From the NCBI GenBank assembly GCA_030532305.1, contig JAUNLJ010000004.1:1-64000 (forward strand): a stretch of DNA of 64,000 nt, read 5' to 3'. Below the pieces are notes generated by a model. It was not told the origin of the DNA. It did no database searches and was given only the letters and a program-made list of their open reading frames with translations. Made by a program: the position numbers and the translations under genes. Origin of the DNA: Tissierellia bacterium. GTDB lineage: Bacteria > Bacillota > Clostridia > Tissierellales > Peptoniphilaceae. Shown here one piece after another: positions 28,001 to 36,696 of the stretch; positions within the stretch are counted from its first letter, which is position 1; each line of letters starts with the position of its first letter.

Positions 28001-29321
28001 GGCGGAAAAAACAGCCTATGGCCATGTGGCCAAGTATTGTGAAAAAAACAATCTCCATTTACCCAATGTGGAAATTAACCGTTTGGTGGCAGGCTGTGTG
28101 GGCGTTAAAAGGACCTCTGGCCAGCACCCCGGGGGGATCATGATTGTTCCCAAGGACAGGGATATCCATGACTTTACCCCCATCCAGTACCCAGCCGACA
28201 AGAAGGAGTCCCAGGTGATAACCACCCACTTTGCCTATGAGGCCATTGCAGAAAATATCCTCAAGCTAGATATCCTGGGCCATGATGCCCCCTCCATCTT
28301 AAAGATGCTAGAGGACGCCACGGGGGTGTCCATGGACCAGATCAACTTAAATGACCCAGAGACCATGAGCCTCTTCCTATCCGATGAGGCCCTTAAGGCG
28401 GACCCAGAAATCTTTTCAGAAGAGGTGGGGACCTTAGGCATACCCGAGTTTGGGACCCCTTTTGTCCAAAAGATGCTCCAAGAAACCCGGCCCACCACTT
28501 TTTCTGAACTAGTCAATATTTCCGGCCTTTCCCACGGGACCGATGTCTGGGTAGGCAATGCCAAGGACCTAGTCAATTCAGGACAGGCCAGCCTGTCCGA
28601 GGCCATCTGTACCCGGGAGGACATTATGAACTACCTGATCCAGGCCGGGGCCGACAACAAAATGGCCTTTGACGTCATGGAAAAGGTTCGTAAGGGCAAG
28701 GGGATTCCAGAAAAATACATGGACCAGCTGACCCAGCTGACGCTGCCTCCCTGGTATCTAGACTCCTGTTCCAAGATAAAGTATATGTTCCCCAAGGCCC
28801 ATGCCGTGGCCTATGTAACCACCTCTGTTCGCATTGCCTGGTACAAGGTCCACTATCCCCAGGCCTTTTATGCCGCCTTTTTTACCACTAAGCTAACGGA
28901 CTTTGACGGCCAGCTCATCTACGAGGGTTTAGAGGCGGTCAAGGAAAGGATGGAGACCATCGATAGTCTAGGCGATGGGGCCAGCCCCAAGGACAAGGCT
29001 GAGCGCCTGGTCTTCCAAGTGGTCCTGGAAATGTATGGCCGGGGCTACAGCTTTTTACCCGTGGACCTCTACCAGTCTAAGGACTCTAAGTTTACCGTAG
29101 AAGAGGGAAAAGTCCGCATGCCCCTCCAAGCCCTGGTGGGGGTAGGGGAAAATGTGGCTGGGAGAATCTATGAGGAGGCTAAAAAAGGCCCCTTCCTCTC
29201 CATAGAGGACATGACCCAAAGGACCGAGGCAAGTAAAACGGTCATCCAAGCCCTAGAAAGGCATGGCTGTCTAGATAATTTTCCTAAAGAAAATCAACTT
29301 AGTCTCTTTGATTTCAACTAG
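25044..29321 (+). CDS. polC: DNA polymerase III subunit alpha, Gram-positive PolC type
   Basis: Replicative polymerase with built-in proofreading. 1425 residues. An N-terminal domain leads into an OB fold (about residue 230, VTVEVDIFDINIFVP), then a PHP domain (about 329, EFHLHTNMSNMDG). A DEDD 3'-5' exonuclease is inserted at about 412 (VVFDVETTGFSPINNQLIEIGA). The polymerase has the PolC zinc motif CPHC...CPSC (about 896) and catalytic EPDIDLNF (about 950). Domain order and length are as expected. This gene alone places the organism in Bacillota or a close lineage. Confidence 0.98.
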   Translation: MNLLNKLASLQGVEVASYIEKGIRLEEVQVSRKKRTLTYQLVLDKPLGKEDREETLSGLRTLLGSLFKDYQAQFKIEENFSPPEDLVGEVKKIILAYSPSASSWMDSLDIQIQKTQVDLAISDYSLYFSLSNNGLKDRIEKDLGAYGNYQVAFSCLDTHKDLGSGEARANFCEKLDQDEEGLCSDFSKMTPPKKETKQVAVQEEEKDYAYGKGTFKESTPLNQIMSPSRVTVEVDIFDINIFVPKDPKKKLVVKLSCTDRKTSILAKAFVKPEDIGDFTSHFKKGTHVLILGRYDFDDFDKTHCLSVSKMAPSPKVILMDGAQEKRIEFHLHTNMSNMDGVNGAKDFIARAAAWGHEALAITDHNVVQAFPEAMEAGEKAGLKIIYGLEADMVDDQKKIIKNYDPHKTYSSYVVFDVETTGFSPINNQLIEIGAVKIKDGVLVDSFGEFINPGVPIPEKITDLTGISDAMVLGADNVDQVMDRFLDFCQDSVLVAHNADFDMGFISNNLPPGREDLVFPSVDTLLLAQCLVEDTKNYRLGTLAKKFGIKLTDAHRAVYDAKATGELFLVLLDLAQKEGYPSLEAINQLSHPQAEKLFPTHVTVYAKDQEGLFDLYKLVSKSHMETFYRTARIKRSDLVAKRDHLILGSACLEGELFDGLVRGRDPESLRKLASFYDFLEVQPPILYKELLKSGLALDEDQIQTFIKAICQLGDHLGIPVLATGDVHYLDPEDEIFHKIIHGAKNFASDSPKEGAYFRTTKDMLEAFAFLGWEKAHELVVEAPRALNEKIETLRAIPKEKCPPKIKNADQDLRQSVMDKARALYGDPLPELVAKRLDKELDSIIKNGYAVMYRISQALVKKSNEDGYYVGSRGSVGSSLVATMSDITEVNPLPPHYICPHCQYSEFVENPLHSSGIDLPDKVCPSCGTPLIKEGHTIPFEVFLGFYGDKEPDIDLNFAGEYQSRAHQFIEDTFGHDFVFRAGTIGTMAEKTAYGHVAKYCEKNNLHLPNVEINRLVAGCVGVKRTSGQHPGGIMIVPKDRDIHDFTPIQYPADKKESQVITTHFAYEAIAENILKLDILGHDAPSILKMLEDATGVSMDQINLNDPETMSLFLSDEALKADPEIFSEEVGTLGIPEFGTPFVQKMLQETRPTTFSELVNISGLSHGTDVWVGNAKDLVNSGQASLSEAICTREDIMNYLIQAGADNKMAFDVMEKVRKGKGIPEKYMDQLTQLTLPPWYLDSCSKIKYMFPKAHAVAYVTTSVRIAWYKVHYPQAFYAAFFTTKLTDFDGQLIYEGLEAVKERMETIDSLGDGASPKDKAERLVFQVVLEMYGRGYSFLPVDLYQSKDSKFTVEEGKVRMPLQALVGVGENVAGRIYEEAKKGPFLSIEDMTQRTEASKTVIQALERHGCLDNFPKENQLSLFDFN

Positions 29322-29337
29322 ATAGGCCATTGAATGC

Positions 29338-29366
29338 TTGAAATTTTAGGAAAATAAAGGTATAAT
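29338..29366 (+). promoter_or_regulatory. Promoter of rpsU-yqeY
   Basis: TTGAAA (29338-29343), 17 bp, TATAAT (29361-29366). It gives a leader of about 45 bases before rpsU. Confidence 0.85.
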
Positions 29367-29420
29367 AGGGAGGCATTAGCCGTTTGGCTACGACTCTTTA
29401 GTAAAGAGGGGAGGGAAAGT

Positions 29421-29603
29421 ATGTCCGAAATTCGTGTTGGCGAAAATGAAACTCTTGAGAACGCTTTAAAAAGATTTAAAAGATCTTGTGCTTCCAGCGG
29501 AGTTCTTAGAGAGGCCCGTCGTAGAGAGCACTACGAAAAGCCCAGTGTCAAGAGAAAAAGAAAAGCCGAAGAAGCTCGTAGAAAGAAAAGACGTAAATAC
29601 TAA
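29421..29603 (+). CDS. rpsU: 30S ribosomal protein S21
   Basis: 60-residue, very basic protein of normal S21 length, with [18 protein letters not shown] and a Lys/Arg-rich tail. S21 sits near the anti-Shine-Dalgarno region of 16S rRNA. GAGGGGAGGG lies before the ATG. It is paired with yqeY, 16 bases downstream, an arrangement common in Bacillota. Confidence 0.97.
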   Translation: MSEIRVGENETLENALKRFKRSCASSGVLREARRREHYEKPSVKRKRKAEEARRKKRRKY

Positions 29604-29619
29604 ATGAAGGAGTGTCAAA

Positions 29620-30063
29620 ATGTCTTATAAGGACAGACTGATGGCAGACCTAAAGGATGCCATGAGAAACAAGGACAAGTTGAAAAAAGATACCATCACC
29701 ATGGTTCGTGCCGCCATCAAACAAAAAGAAGTAGATGAGCGTAAGGACCTAGGGGATGAGGATATCCTGGGCCTGATCTCTAAAGAGGTCAAGGAAAGAC
29801 GGTCTAGTATTGAAGAATTCAAAAAAGGAAATCGACAGGACCTTGTAGATAAGACACAGAAAGAGATAGACCTCCTAATGGACTATTTGCCAGAGCAACT
29901 TTCCCCAGAGAAAGTAGAAGCCATGGTCAAAGAGACCATAGACAAGAAGGGGCTTTCTGGTATGAAGGACATGGGCGCCCTGATGGCAGAGCTAATGCCT
30001 CGCCTAAAGGGGAGGGCCGATGGAAAACTCGTCAACCAGCTGGCCAGTAAATTCTTAAAATAA
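29620..30063 (+). CDS. yqeY: GatB/YqeY domain-containing protein
   Basis: 147-residue YqeY family protein: YKDRLMADLKDAMRNKDKLKKDTITMVRAAIKQKEVD at the N-terminus, then DLLMDYLPEQLSPEKVEAMV and a GatB-like tail GRADGKLVNQLASKFL. The tail resembles the tRNA-binding domain of GatB, so a link to tRNA or translation is suspected, but the biochemical role is not established. Cotranscribed with rpsU. Confidence 0.94.
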   Translation: MSYKDRLMADLKDAMRNKDKLKKDTITMVRAAIKQKEVDERKDLGDEDILGLISKEVKERRSSIEEFKKGNRQDLVDKTQKEIDLLMDYLPEQLSPEKVEAMVKETIDKKGLSGMKDMGALMAELMPRLKGRADGKLVNQLASKFLK

Positions 30064-30070
30064 TAGATGA

Positions 30071-30096
30071 ACCCGGGGTCCTCTCCGGGTTTTTTT
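30071..30096 (+). terminator. Terminator after yqeY
   Basis: ACCCGG (30071-30076) and CCGGGT (30085-30090) with an 8-nt loop, followed by seven T. It ends the rpsU-yqeY unit. Confidence 0.88.
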
Positions 30097-30162
30097 GATT
30101 GATATTTCCTGGGATAGGGTATTTATATTATGTAAGTTATGCCCATTAAAGGAGGGAGATTT

Positions 30163-30891
30163 ATGGCCAAAAAAAGACAGATAGGCGGTTTTTTTCTATT
30201 GGTTTTCCTTATGCTACCTAAGCTGGCCTATGCCCTGGGAGAGGGGGTAGACTTTTTAGACCTTTTAGAAAACACCTGGGTCCTGGCCCTCTTGGTTATT
30301 CTAGGAATGGCCGGCCTGGTGGTGGAGCTTTTTACCCCAGGTTTTAGTTTTGGAGGCCTGGTGGCTGGACTGTCCTTTATCCTGTTTTTTACGGGTAGTA
30401 TAGGCAATGAAATATCTAGCTTCTTAAGCCTCTTTGTTTTTATTTTAGGGATCCTCTTACTTATGATAGAGGTCCTTATTCCAGGTTTTGGCCTGCCAGG
30501 CATAGCGGGTTTAGTGGCCATGGTAGGGGGGCTGGTTATGGCCTCACCCTCCCTAAGCGCAGCGGCCTTTACCCTGGCCGTGGCCCTTCTTATTTCTGGC
30601 GCCCTCTTTTTCTTCTTTGTAAAAAATGGCTACCAGTCTCAATATATTAGGCGAATTATCCTAGCCAACAAAACCATGACCCCACCGGGCCAAGGAAGGG
30701 AAGAGGACCTTCAGGTCCAGGAGGGCATGGAGGGAAGTAGCCTGTCCCCCTTAAGGCCTTCTGGCTTTATAGATATTGACGGTCAGCGGATTGACGCCAT
30801 GACCGAGGGAGACTTCATTGAAGGAAGAAGGCCTGTTGTGGTAACCCGGGTCTTAGGCAAGCTTGTCTATGTAAAAGAAAGGCAAGACTAG
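30163..30891 (+). CDS. NfeD family membrane protein
   Basis: 242-residue integral membrane protein. A cleavable-type hydrophobic N-terminus ([15 protein letters not shown]) is followed by several transmembrane segments rich in Gly/Leu with the NfeD patterns [12 protein letters not shown] and [18 protein letters not shown]-terminal OB-fold region (about residues 195-242) ends GKLVYVKE. NfeD proteins pair with flotillins in membrane microdomains, and a flotillin-like gene follows. Start ATG 30163 is chosen for its AAGGAGGG; an ATG at 30139 is upstream of that site. Confidence 0.9.
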   Translation: MAKKRQIGGFFLLVFLMLPKLAYALGEGVDFLDLLENTWVLALLVILGMAGLVVELFTPGFSFGGLVAGLSFILFFTGSIGNEISSFLSLFVFILGILLLMIEVLIPGFGLPGIAGLVAMVGGLVMASPSLSAAAFTLAVALLISGALFFFFVKNGYQSQYIRRIILANKTMTPPGQGREEDLQVQEGMEGSSLSPLRPSGFIDIDGQRIDAMTEGDFIEGRRPVVVTRVLGKLVYVKERQD

Positions 30892-30966
30892 AGACCCTAG
30901 TTTTTACTGGAGGCCCTAGAAAAGAGGGCCCTGGTGGAAGAAAAAGCAAGTTAGCCCTAAAAAAAT

Positions 30967-30983
30967 GCTCCCTTGCCGGGAGC
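30967..30983 (+). other. Hairpin upstream of floA
   Basis: Perfect stem GCTCCC (30967-30972) and GGGAGC (30978-30983) with a 5-nt loop, preceded by a second hairpin GGCCCT...AGGGCC at about 30912-30930. Neither has a T-run, so they look like mRNA structures rather than terminators in the nfeD-floA gap. Confidence 0.35.
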
Positions 30984-31004
30984 CCAAGTAAAGGAGTAGA
31001 AGAC

Positions 31005-31976
31005 ATGCCTGCAATCATCTTTAGTTTTGGGATTATCATCCTGATTATTATCCTTTTGATCCTATTTTTCACCTTTGTGCCGGTGGGCCTTTGGATTACC
31101 GCCTTTTTCTCAGGGGTAAGCATTAGCCTGTCCACCCTTGTGGGCATGCGCCTTCGCCGGGTTAGGCCAGGCCACATTGTCAACCCCATGATTAAGGCCA
31201 CCAAGGCTGGGCTAAGCCTGGATATTTCCAGCCTAGAAGCCCACTACCTGGCCGGGGGAAATGTAGACACCCTAGTGGATGCCCTTATTGCAGCCCAAAG
31301 GGCAGATATTCCCCTAGACTTTGAAAGGGCAGCGGCCATTGACCTGGCCGGCCGGGACGTCTTGGAGGCTGTCCAAGTGTCTGTTAACCCCAAGGTTATC
31401 CAAACCCCTAATATTTCAGCCGTCGCCCAAGACGGGATTGAAGTGGTGGTTAAGGCCAAGGTCACCGTCCGGGCCAACATTGCCCGCCTGGTAGGGGGAG
31501 CTGGAGAAGACACCATTGTAGCCCGGGTAGGGGAAGGGATTGTTACCACTGTGGGGTCCTCTGAAAACTACAAGGGGGTCCTAGAAGATCCAGACAATAT
31601 TTCTAAAATGGTCCTGGAAAAGGGTCTAGATTCAGGCACAGCCTACGAGATCCTATCCATAGACATTGCAGATGTGGACGTGGCTAGAAATATTGGGGCC
31701 AGACTACAAACAGACCAGGCTGAGGCCGACAAACGGATTGCTGAGGCCAAGGCTTCTGAAAGACGGGCCATGGCCATGGCTAGGGAACAGGAAATGAGGG
31801 CCGCTGTAGTAGAAGCAGAAGCCCAAGTGCCCCTGGCCCTAGCAGAAGCCTTAAAATCAGGCAACCTAGGCGCCCTGGACTACTATAAATTAAGAAACAT
31901 GGAAAGCGACACGGCCATGAGGGAAAGCATCTCCTACGGGGCCAAGAAAAAAGCTGAAAAAAGAAAAGATGATTAG
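31005..31976 (+). CDS. floA: Flotillin-like protein FloA
   Basis: 323-residue scaffold of functional membrane microdomains. N-terminal membrane segment (residues 2-40), then the SPFH/PHB-like domain ([59 protein letters not shown]). A long Ala/Glu-rich coiled coil follows, with [26 protein letters not shown] precedes the ATG. It lies downstream of nfeD and two bases before the unknown basic protein. Confidence 0.95.
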   Translation: MPAIIFSFGIIILIIILLILFFTFVPVGLWITAFFSGVSISLSTLVGMRLRRVRPGHIVNPMIKATKAGLSLDISSLEAHYLAGGNVDTLVDALIAAQRADIPLDFERAAAIDLAGRDVLEAVQVSVNPKVIQTPNISAVAQDGIEVVVKAKVTVRANIARLVGGAGEDTIVARVGEGIVTTVGSSENYKGVLEDPDNISKMVLEKGLDSGTAYEILSIDIADVDVARNIGARLQTDQAEADKRIAEAKASERRAMAMAREQEMRAAVVEAEAQVPLALAEALKSGNLGALDYYKLRNMESDTAMRESISYGAKKKAEKRKDD

Positions 31977-31978
31977 CC

Positions 31979-32458
31979 ATGGAAGGTCTCATCATATTCA
32001 TTCTCATAGGTCTTTATACCCACTATAAAAGAAACCAGGAAAAGGCCTTTAAGGACCTTCATGAAGAAGGAGCCCCCCAGGAAAAAAGGGGAGACTTTGC
32101 CAAAAAGGCCCCCTCCCAAGGGCAAAAGAAAAAGCCGGGGACCTGGGTCTTGCCCAGTAAAAGGCAGAAAAAGGCTATTCCAGACAAGAGAGAAAAGTCC
32201 TGGGCCAAACAGAAGGCCCAAAAGGCCAAAAAGGGCAAAAAAAATCGAGACCAGGGCCAAAAGAAAAAACCAGACTATATCTTGGAGCCAGAGAGGCTGG
32301 TGGAAGATGACTATAGCCTGTCTGCCTATCTTAGGGACAAGGAGGCGGACCCAGCCTCTTCTAACAAAGAAGACCTGGAAACAGACAAGTTACTAGAGGG
32401 TATTATTATGAGTGAAATCCTGGGACCACCTGCGTCCCAGAGGGAAGATAGATTTTAA
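31979..32458 (+). CDS. Unknown Lys-rich protein with an N-terminal membrane anchor
   Basis: 159 residues, not recognised. A short hydrophobic stretch GLIIFILIGLY at residues 3-13 is followed by a very basic middle part (about residues 18-95) packed with Lys and Gln, including KKAPSQGQKKKPG and KAQKAKKGKKNRDQGQ. The last 60 residues turn acidic (RLVEDDYSLSAYLRDKEADP). The likely topology is a membrane-tethered, largely disordered cytoplasmic tail. It lies two bases after floA and 14 before phoH, so it is cotranscribed. Frame and ribosome binding look real, but no homologous family is known to me. Confidence 0.75.
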   Translation: MEGLIIFILIGLYTHYKRNQEKAFKDLHEEGAPQEKRGDFAKKAPSQGQKKKPGTWVLPSKRQKKAIPDKREKSWAKQKAQKAKKGKKNRDQGQKKKPDYILEPERLVEDDYSLSAYLRDKEADPASSNKEDLETDKLLEGIIMSEILGPPASQREDRF

Positions 32459-32472
32459 AGGAGAGTGAGTTT

Positions 32473-33513
32473 TTGACAGAACGGGTCTCACAAGAGATTG
32501 CCATAGAGACGAGCCAAGAACAGAAAGAACTCTATGGGCATTTAAATGAAAATATCAAGCGGATCGAGGAGGCCTTTCATGTAAGGGTCTCCTATACGCA
32601 GTCTAGCCTAGAAATTACAGGGGACCAGGAAGAGGTCAGGCAAGCCTCTATTCTTATAAATAATTTAAAGGACTTAATCAGGCGGCAAAAGACCATAGAC
32701 AAGCGGGATGTAGCCTATAGTATTTCCCTAATTAAGTCAGGCATAGAAGATTCCATTGTCAGCCTCTTAGAGGAGCCCATTGTCTTTACAGAAAGGGGCA
32801 AGGCCATTCGGCCCAAGACCCTGGGGCAAAAACGTTATATTGACGCCATTAGGGACCATGATGTGGTCTTTGGGGTGGGGCCAGCCGGAACGGGTAAGAC
32901 CTACATTGCCATGGCCTGTGCCGTGAGTGCCTTTAAGAAAAAAGAGGTCAACCGGATTATCCTAACCCGGCCAGCTGTGGAGGCAGGAGAAAGCCTAGGC
33001 TTCTTGCCTGGAGACCTCCAAAGCAAGGTGGACCCCTATTTAAGACCCCTCTATGATGCTCTTTTTGAGATGCTGGGGACAGAGGCCTTTAACAAGTATG
33101 TGGAAAAGGGCATGATTGAGGTGGCCCCCCTGGCCTATATGCGGGGACGGACCCTAGATAATGCCTATGTTATCCTAGACGAGGCCCAAAACACCACCAA
33201 CGAGCAAATGAAGATGTTTTTGACCCGGCTGGGCTATGGGTCCAAGGCCATTGTCACTGGAGATATTACACAAATTGACCTTCCCAGGGGGAAAAAGTCT
33301 GGCCTAAAGACGGTCCTCCATATTTTAAGACAGACCAAGGGCATAGGCATTTCCTATTTGGGCCGCAATGACATTGTCCGCCACCCCCTTGTCCAAAGGA
33401 TTATTAAGGCCTATGAGGACTATGAGGAGGAGGAAAAGGAAAAACGCCAGGCCCAGGAAGACAAGAGCCTGTCCCAAAAGCCAGAAGGGGCCAAGAAAGA
33501 GGGGGCAAAATAA
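32473..33513 (+). CDS. phoH: PhoH family ATPase
   Basis: 346-residue PhoH-like protein (YbeZ/PhoH type). An N-terminal KH-like segment leads into an ATPase domain: [17 protein letters not shown] (P-loop), [17 protein letters not shown], and [23 protein letters not shown]. These proteins are linked to RNA metabolism and ribosome work together with YbeY. The start is TTG at 32473, with AAGGAGAGTGAG upstream and no better ATG. The C-terminus is Lys/Glu-rich. It directly precedes ybeY, the usual pairing. Confidence 0.93.
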   Translation: MTERVSQEIAIETSQEQKELYGHLNENIKRIEEAFHVRVSYTQSSLEITGDQEEVRQASILINNLKDLIRRQKTIDKRDVAYSISLIKSGIEDSIVSLLEEPIVFTERGKAIRPKTLGQKRYIDAIRDHDVVFGVGPAGTGKTYIAMACAVSAFKKKEVNRIILTRPAVEAGESLGFLPGDLQSKVDPYLRPLYDALFEMLGTEAFNKYVEKGMIEVAPLAYMRGRTLDNAYVILDEAQNTTNEQMKMFLTRLGYGSKAIVTGDITQIDLPRGKKSGLKTVLHILRQTKGIGISYLGRNDIVRHPLVQRIIKAYEDYEEEEKEKRQAQEDKSLSQKPEGAKKEGAK

Positions 33514-33514
33514 C

Positions 33515-33976
33515 TTGCTGACTATTTATTTTGACAACCGCCAGGCGGACCCGGTTTTAAGTCCCCAGGTCAAGGCCATGGTCCACCAGGTTGTGGAGGC
33601 TGGCCTAGAAGTCCTGGGAGAAGAGGGGGACCTGGAGGTCTCCATCTCCTATGTAGACGATGAGGAGATAAGACAGCTCAACCGGGACTATAGGCAGGTA
33701 GACAAGGTCACCGATGTCCTTAGTTTCCCACTTTTTGAGACCTACCCTGGCCAGCCCAAGCAGCTAGGAGATATTGTGATTAACATAAAACAGTGCCAAA
33801 GGCAGGCCCAGGAGTTTGGCCACAGTTTTGAAAGGGAGCTCACCTACTTGACGGCCCACAGCCTGCTCCACCTCTATGGTTACGACCATATAGAGGAAGA
33901 AGACAAGGCCAAGATGCGGCCCTTGGAGGAAGAAATCCTAAGGCACTACGGGAAAAAAGGAGGGTCCCAAGTATGA
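33515..33976 (+). CDS. ybeY: Endoribonuclease YbeY (16S rRNA maturation)
   Basis: 153-residue zinc metalloprotein involved in 16S rRNA 3' processing and ribosome quality control. The three-His motif is HSLLHLYGYDHIEEEDKAKM, preceded by LNRDYRQVDKVTDVLSFP. The start is TTG at 33515, two bases after the phoH stop, with AGAGGGGG nine bases upstream. The same frame is open further 5' inside phoH, but the family N-terminus LTIYFDNRQ begins here. Overlaps the next gene by ATGA. Confidence 0.94.
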   Translation: MLTIYFDNRQADPVLSPQVKAMVHQVVEAGLEVLGEEGDLEVSISYVDDEEIRQLNRDYRQVDKVTDVLSFPLFETYPGQPKQLGDIVINIKQCQRQAQEFGHSFERELTYLTAHSLLHLYGYDHIEEEDKAKMRPLEEEILRHYGKKGGSQV

Positions 33977-34680
33977 AAAGAGGCAATTTCATCCGGACCT
34001 TTAACTTTGCTGTCCAGGGAATTATCTCAGCCATTAGGACAGAACGCAATATGAAGTTCCACTACCTGGCTGCCCTGGCGGTGATTATAGGGAGTTTATT
34101 TTTTAACCTCAGCCGGTTGGAATTCTTGATTCTCTTTTTTGCCGTGGTTTTTGTGGTCACAGCAGAAATGTTTAACACAGCCATAGAGAGGACCATTGAT
34201 TTGATCACCCAGGACTACCATCCCATGGCCAAGCTGGTCAAGGATATTAGTGCCGGGGCCGTCCTCCTATCGGCCATCAATGCCCTTGTGGTAGCTTATT
34301 TATTATTTTTTGACCGTTTGAACACCTGGAGCCACATGGCCCTGGTCCGGATCAAGAACTCTGGCCCCCACCTGACCTTTGTGGCGGTCCTCTTGGTCTT
34401 GATTTTGACCGTTGGCCTAAAGACCTTTTTAAGGGACCATAGCCGGGGGTCCTACTTCCAAGGCGGGGCTGTTAGTGGACACGCCGCCCTGGCCTTTTGC
34501 CTGGCCACCTCGGCCGCCTTTATATCCATGAATGGGATTGTGGCCATCATCAGTTTCACCCTGGCCCTTCTGGTGGCAGAAAGCCGGGTAGAAGGTGGCA
34601 TACATGAGCTTAAGGAGGCCGTCCTTGGGGGGATCTTAGGTTTAGCTGTGGCGATTATATTATTTTCTTGGATGGGGTAG
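33973..34680 (+). CDS. Undecaprenol kinase (DgkA) fused to a PAP2 phosphatase domain
   Basis: 235 residues in two parts. Residues 1-115 are a DgkA-like integral membrane lipid kinase: FNFAVQGIISAIRTERNMKFH and the motif VTAEMFNTAIERTIDL. Residues 125-235 are PAP2-like with KTFLRDHSRGS, VSGHAALAF and ESRVEGGIHELKEAVLGG; the last Asp of the phosphatase triad motif is replaced by Glu. Gram-positive DgkA enzymes phosphorylate undecaprenol, and PAP2 enzymes dephosphorylate undecaprenyl diphosphate, so both domains feed the same lipid carrier pool. That link is inference. Confidence 0.85.
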   Translation: MKRGNFIRTFNFAVQGIISAIRTERNMKFHYLAALAVIIGSLFFNLSRLEFLILFFAVVFVVTAEMFNTAIERTIDLITQDYHPMAKLVKDISAGAVLLSAINALVVAYLLFFDRLNTWSHMALVRIKNSGPHLTFVAVLLVLILTVGLKTFLRDHSRGSYFQGGAVSGHAALAFCLATSAAFISMNGIVAIISFTLALLVAESRVEGGIHELKEAVLGGILGLAVAIILFSWMG

Positions 34681-34682
34681 TG

Positions 34683-35087
34683 ATGAAAGAAAAAGACTTA
34701 ATTTTACAAGCAAAAGAAGCCCAAAAAAGGGCCTATGTTCCCTACTCGGGTTTTCCTGTAGGGGCGGCCATCTTAACAGAAAAGGGGGAGGTCTATACCG
34801 GCTGTAACATTGAAAATGCCGCCTACACCCCCACGGTCTGTGCAGAGAGGGTGGCTATTTTTAAGGCTGTTAGCCAGGGAGATACCCGGGTTAAGGCCCT
34901 GGCTGTCGTAGGAGGGGACAAGGAGAAAGCCTTTCCCTGTGGAGTCTGCCGCCAGGTCCTTAGTGAATTTGGAGATGGGGCAAAGATCATTGTGGCTAGG
35001 GATGAAGAGGACTATGAAGTCTATGACTTTGAGGACCTGCTTCCCCATCATTTTGGTCCCAAGGACCTAGGAGGTCAAGATGTATAA
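34683..35087 (+). CDS. cdd: Cytidine deaminase
   Basis: Zinc enzyme of pyrimidine salvage, cytidine to uridine. 134 residues with AYVPYSGFPVGAAI, the catalytic GCNIENAAYTPTVCAERVA (Glu and first zinc Cys) and PCGVCRQVLSEF (two zinc Cys). ATG 34683 follows the previous stop by two bases and is the family start; an in-frame ATG at 34668 lies inside the upstream gene. It precedes era, the usual Bacillota order. Confidence 0.96.
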   Translation: MKEKDLILQAKEAQKRAYVPYSGFPVGAAILTEKGEVYTGCNIENAAYTPTVCAERVAIFKAVSQGDTRVKALAVVGGDKEKAFPCGVCRQVLSEFGDGAKIIVARDEEDYEVYDFEDLLPHHFGPKDLGGQDV

Positions 35088-35979
35088 ATCAGGTTTTGTA
35101 ACAGTCATAGGCCGGCCCAATGTGGGCAAGTCCACCTTGCTTAACAGCATTTTGGGTCAAAAGATGACCATTACCTCAAATAAGGCTCAGACTACGCGAA
35201 ATAAGATATCCCTTATCCATAGCGAAGACCGGGGGCAGATTGTCTTTATAGACACCCCGGGCATCCAAAAGCCTAGAAATGAGCTGGGGAAATTTATGCT
35301 AGGGGAGTCCCTATCTTCCTTGGAGGGGATAGATATTGTCATTATGATGGTGGAGCCCGATGAAAAGATAGGAAAGAAGGACCGGAATATCCTAGAGCGA
35401 ATCCGGGGCCTTAAGGGGACCCATCCCTTGTTTCTTGTCATCAATAAGGTGGACAGCCTAAACAAGGACCAGGTTCTTCCTGTTATAGGCCGCTATGCAG
35501 AGGAAGAGATTTTTGACGAGATTATCCCCCTTTCTGCCAGGACAGGAGACAATGTGGACCGGCTACTGGACCTGATCTATGACCGCTTGGAAGAAGGGCC
35601 TAAGTACTATCCAGAGGACATGTTAACGGACCAGCCTGAGCGCTTTGTTATTGCAGAGCTTATTCGGGAAAAGGGCCTTAGCTACCTACAAGAAGAGGTC
35701 CCCCACGGCCTGGCTGTGGAGATCAATAGTATGAAAGAAAGACAGGACAAGGCCCTTTATGATATTGATGCCACCATCTATGTGGAAAGAGATTCCCACA
35801 AGGGGATTATTATAGGCAAGGGGGGGGCCATGCTCAAGCGGATAGGCATGGAGGCCAGAAGGGACATAGAAAACCTCCTGGGGCAAAAGGTAAACCTCCA
35901 GCTTTGGGTCAAGGTCAGCAAAAACTGGCGAGACAAGGATGAAAGGGTCAAGCACTTTGGCTACCAAGCGGAGTCTTGA
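35080..35979 (+). CDS. era: GTPase Era
   Basis: 299-residue ribosome assembly GTPase that binds the 3' end of 16S rRNA. GTPase motifs are VIGRPNVGKSTLLN, TRNKI, FIDTPG and NKVD; the C-terminal KH domain contains KGIIIGKGGAMLKRIGMEARRDIE. It overlaps cdd by 8 bases. Part of the phoH-ybeY-dgk-cdd-era-recO cluster that joins rRNA maturation with repair. Confidence 0.97.
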   Translation: MYKSGFVTVIGRPNVGKSTLLNSILGQKMTITSNKAQTTRNKISLIHSEDRGQIVFIDTPGIQKPRNELGKFMLGESLSSLEGIDIVIMMVEPDEKIGKKDRNILERIRGLKGTHPLFLVINKVDSLNKDQVLPVIGRYAEEEIFDEIIPLSARTGDNVDRLLDLIYDRLEEGPKYYPEDMLTDQPERFVIAELIREKGLSYLQEEVPHGLAVEINSMKERQDKALYDIDATIYVERDSHKGIIIGKGGAMLKRIGMEARRDIENLLGQKVNLQLWVKVSKNWRDKDERVKHFGYQAES

Positions 35980-36685
35980 AAGTCGGGGGATAGTCCTTTC
36001 TGAAGCCCAGTACCGGGAGACCAGCAAGATTATCCAGGTCTATACAGAAGAACTAGGAAAGATCTCCGTCCTCTGCAAGGGGGCCCATAGGCCCTCCTCC
36101 TCCCTCCTCTTTCTAACCCAGTCCTTTTCCCACAATGACTTTATCCTAGGTCGGGGCCGGAGTTTTTATTACCTGCAAGGGGGGCAGATTATTGAGTCTA
36201 ACCTGGCCCTTCGCCGGAACTTTACCAGCATGGTCCATGCCTCCTTAATTACGGAGATCATAGAAAAGACCTCCCTGGAAGGCCATGGCCACCGGAAGGT
36301 CTATGGCCTTCTAGCCAGAACCCTAGACCTGGGCCGGGACATAAAAAATTGGGAGGCCCTTTTGGCCGCCTTTATTATAAAATATGTCAGCTACATGGGC
36401 TATAGGCCCCGGCTAGACCTAAGTAAGGAAGACCTAGAGGAAGAGGTCTCCTTTGTCATAAATAAGGGAGGACTTGTGGTGGCGGGCCCCTTGGAAGTAG
36501 GAGGCAGCCGCCTAAGTCCTAGGGAGATTTACAGCTTGCAACAAATGTTATATAATGCATTAAATAAGGCTTTTTTGGACGACCTACCCAGGGACATGTC
36601 TAAAAAATTAAGTGGTCTAATGGTGGACTATCTACAATACAATTTGGAAATTAATAAACTTCATTCTTTAAGCCTAATGGAATGA
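35957..36685 (+). CDS. recO: DNA repair protein RecO
   Basis: Recombination mediator of the RecFOR pathway. 242 residues: an N-terminal OB fold ([36 protein letters not shown]) and a helical C-terminal part. The Cys cluster that binds zinc in many Gram-positive RecO proteins is missing: after [11 protein letters not shown] no CxxC appears, and the only Cys is near residue 40. TTG 35957 is chosen (GAAAGGG nine bases upstream); ATG 35939 is possible. It overlaps the era 3' end. Confidence 0.85.
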   Translation: MATKRSLESRGIVLSEAQYRETSKIIQVYTEELGKISVLCKGAHRPSSSLLFLTQSFSHNDFILGRGRSFYYLQGGQIIESNLALRRNFTSMVHASLITEIIEKTSLEGHGHRKVYGLLARTLDLGRDIKNWEALLAAFIIKYVSYMGYRPRLDLSKEDLEEEVSFVINKGGLVVAGPLEVGGSRLSPREIYSLQQMLYNALNKAFLDDLPRDMSKKLSGLMVDYLQYNLEINKLHSLSLME

Positions 36686-36696
36686 AAGGGAGGAAT

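Noticed and set aside
33368-33514. Longer start for ybeY inside phoH
   Set aside because: The 49 extra residues are an Arg/Lys-rich shadow of phoH; the family N-terminus begins at TTG 33515.
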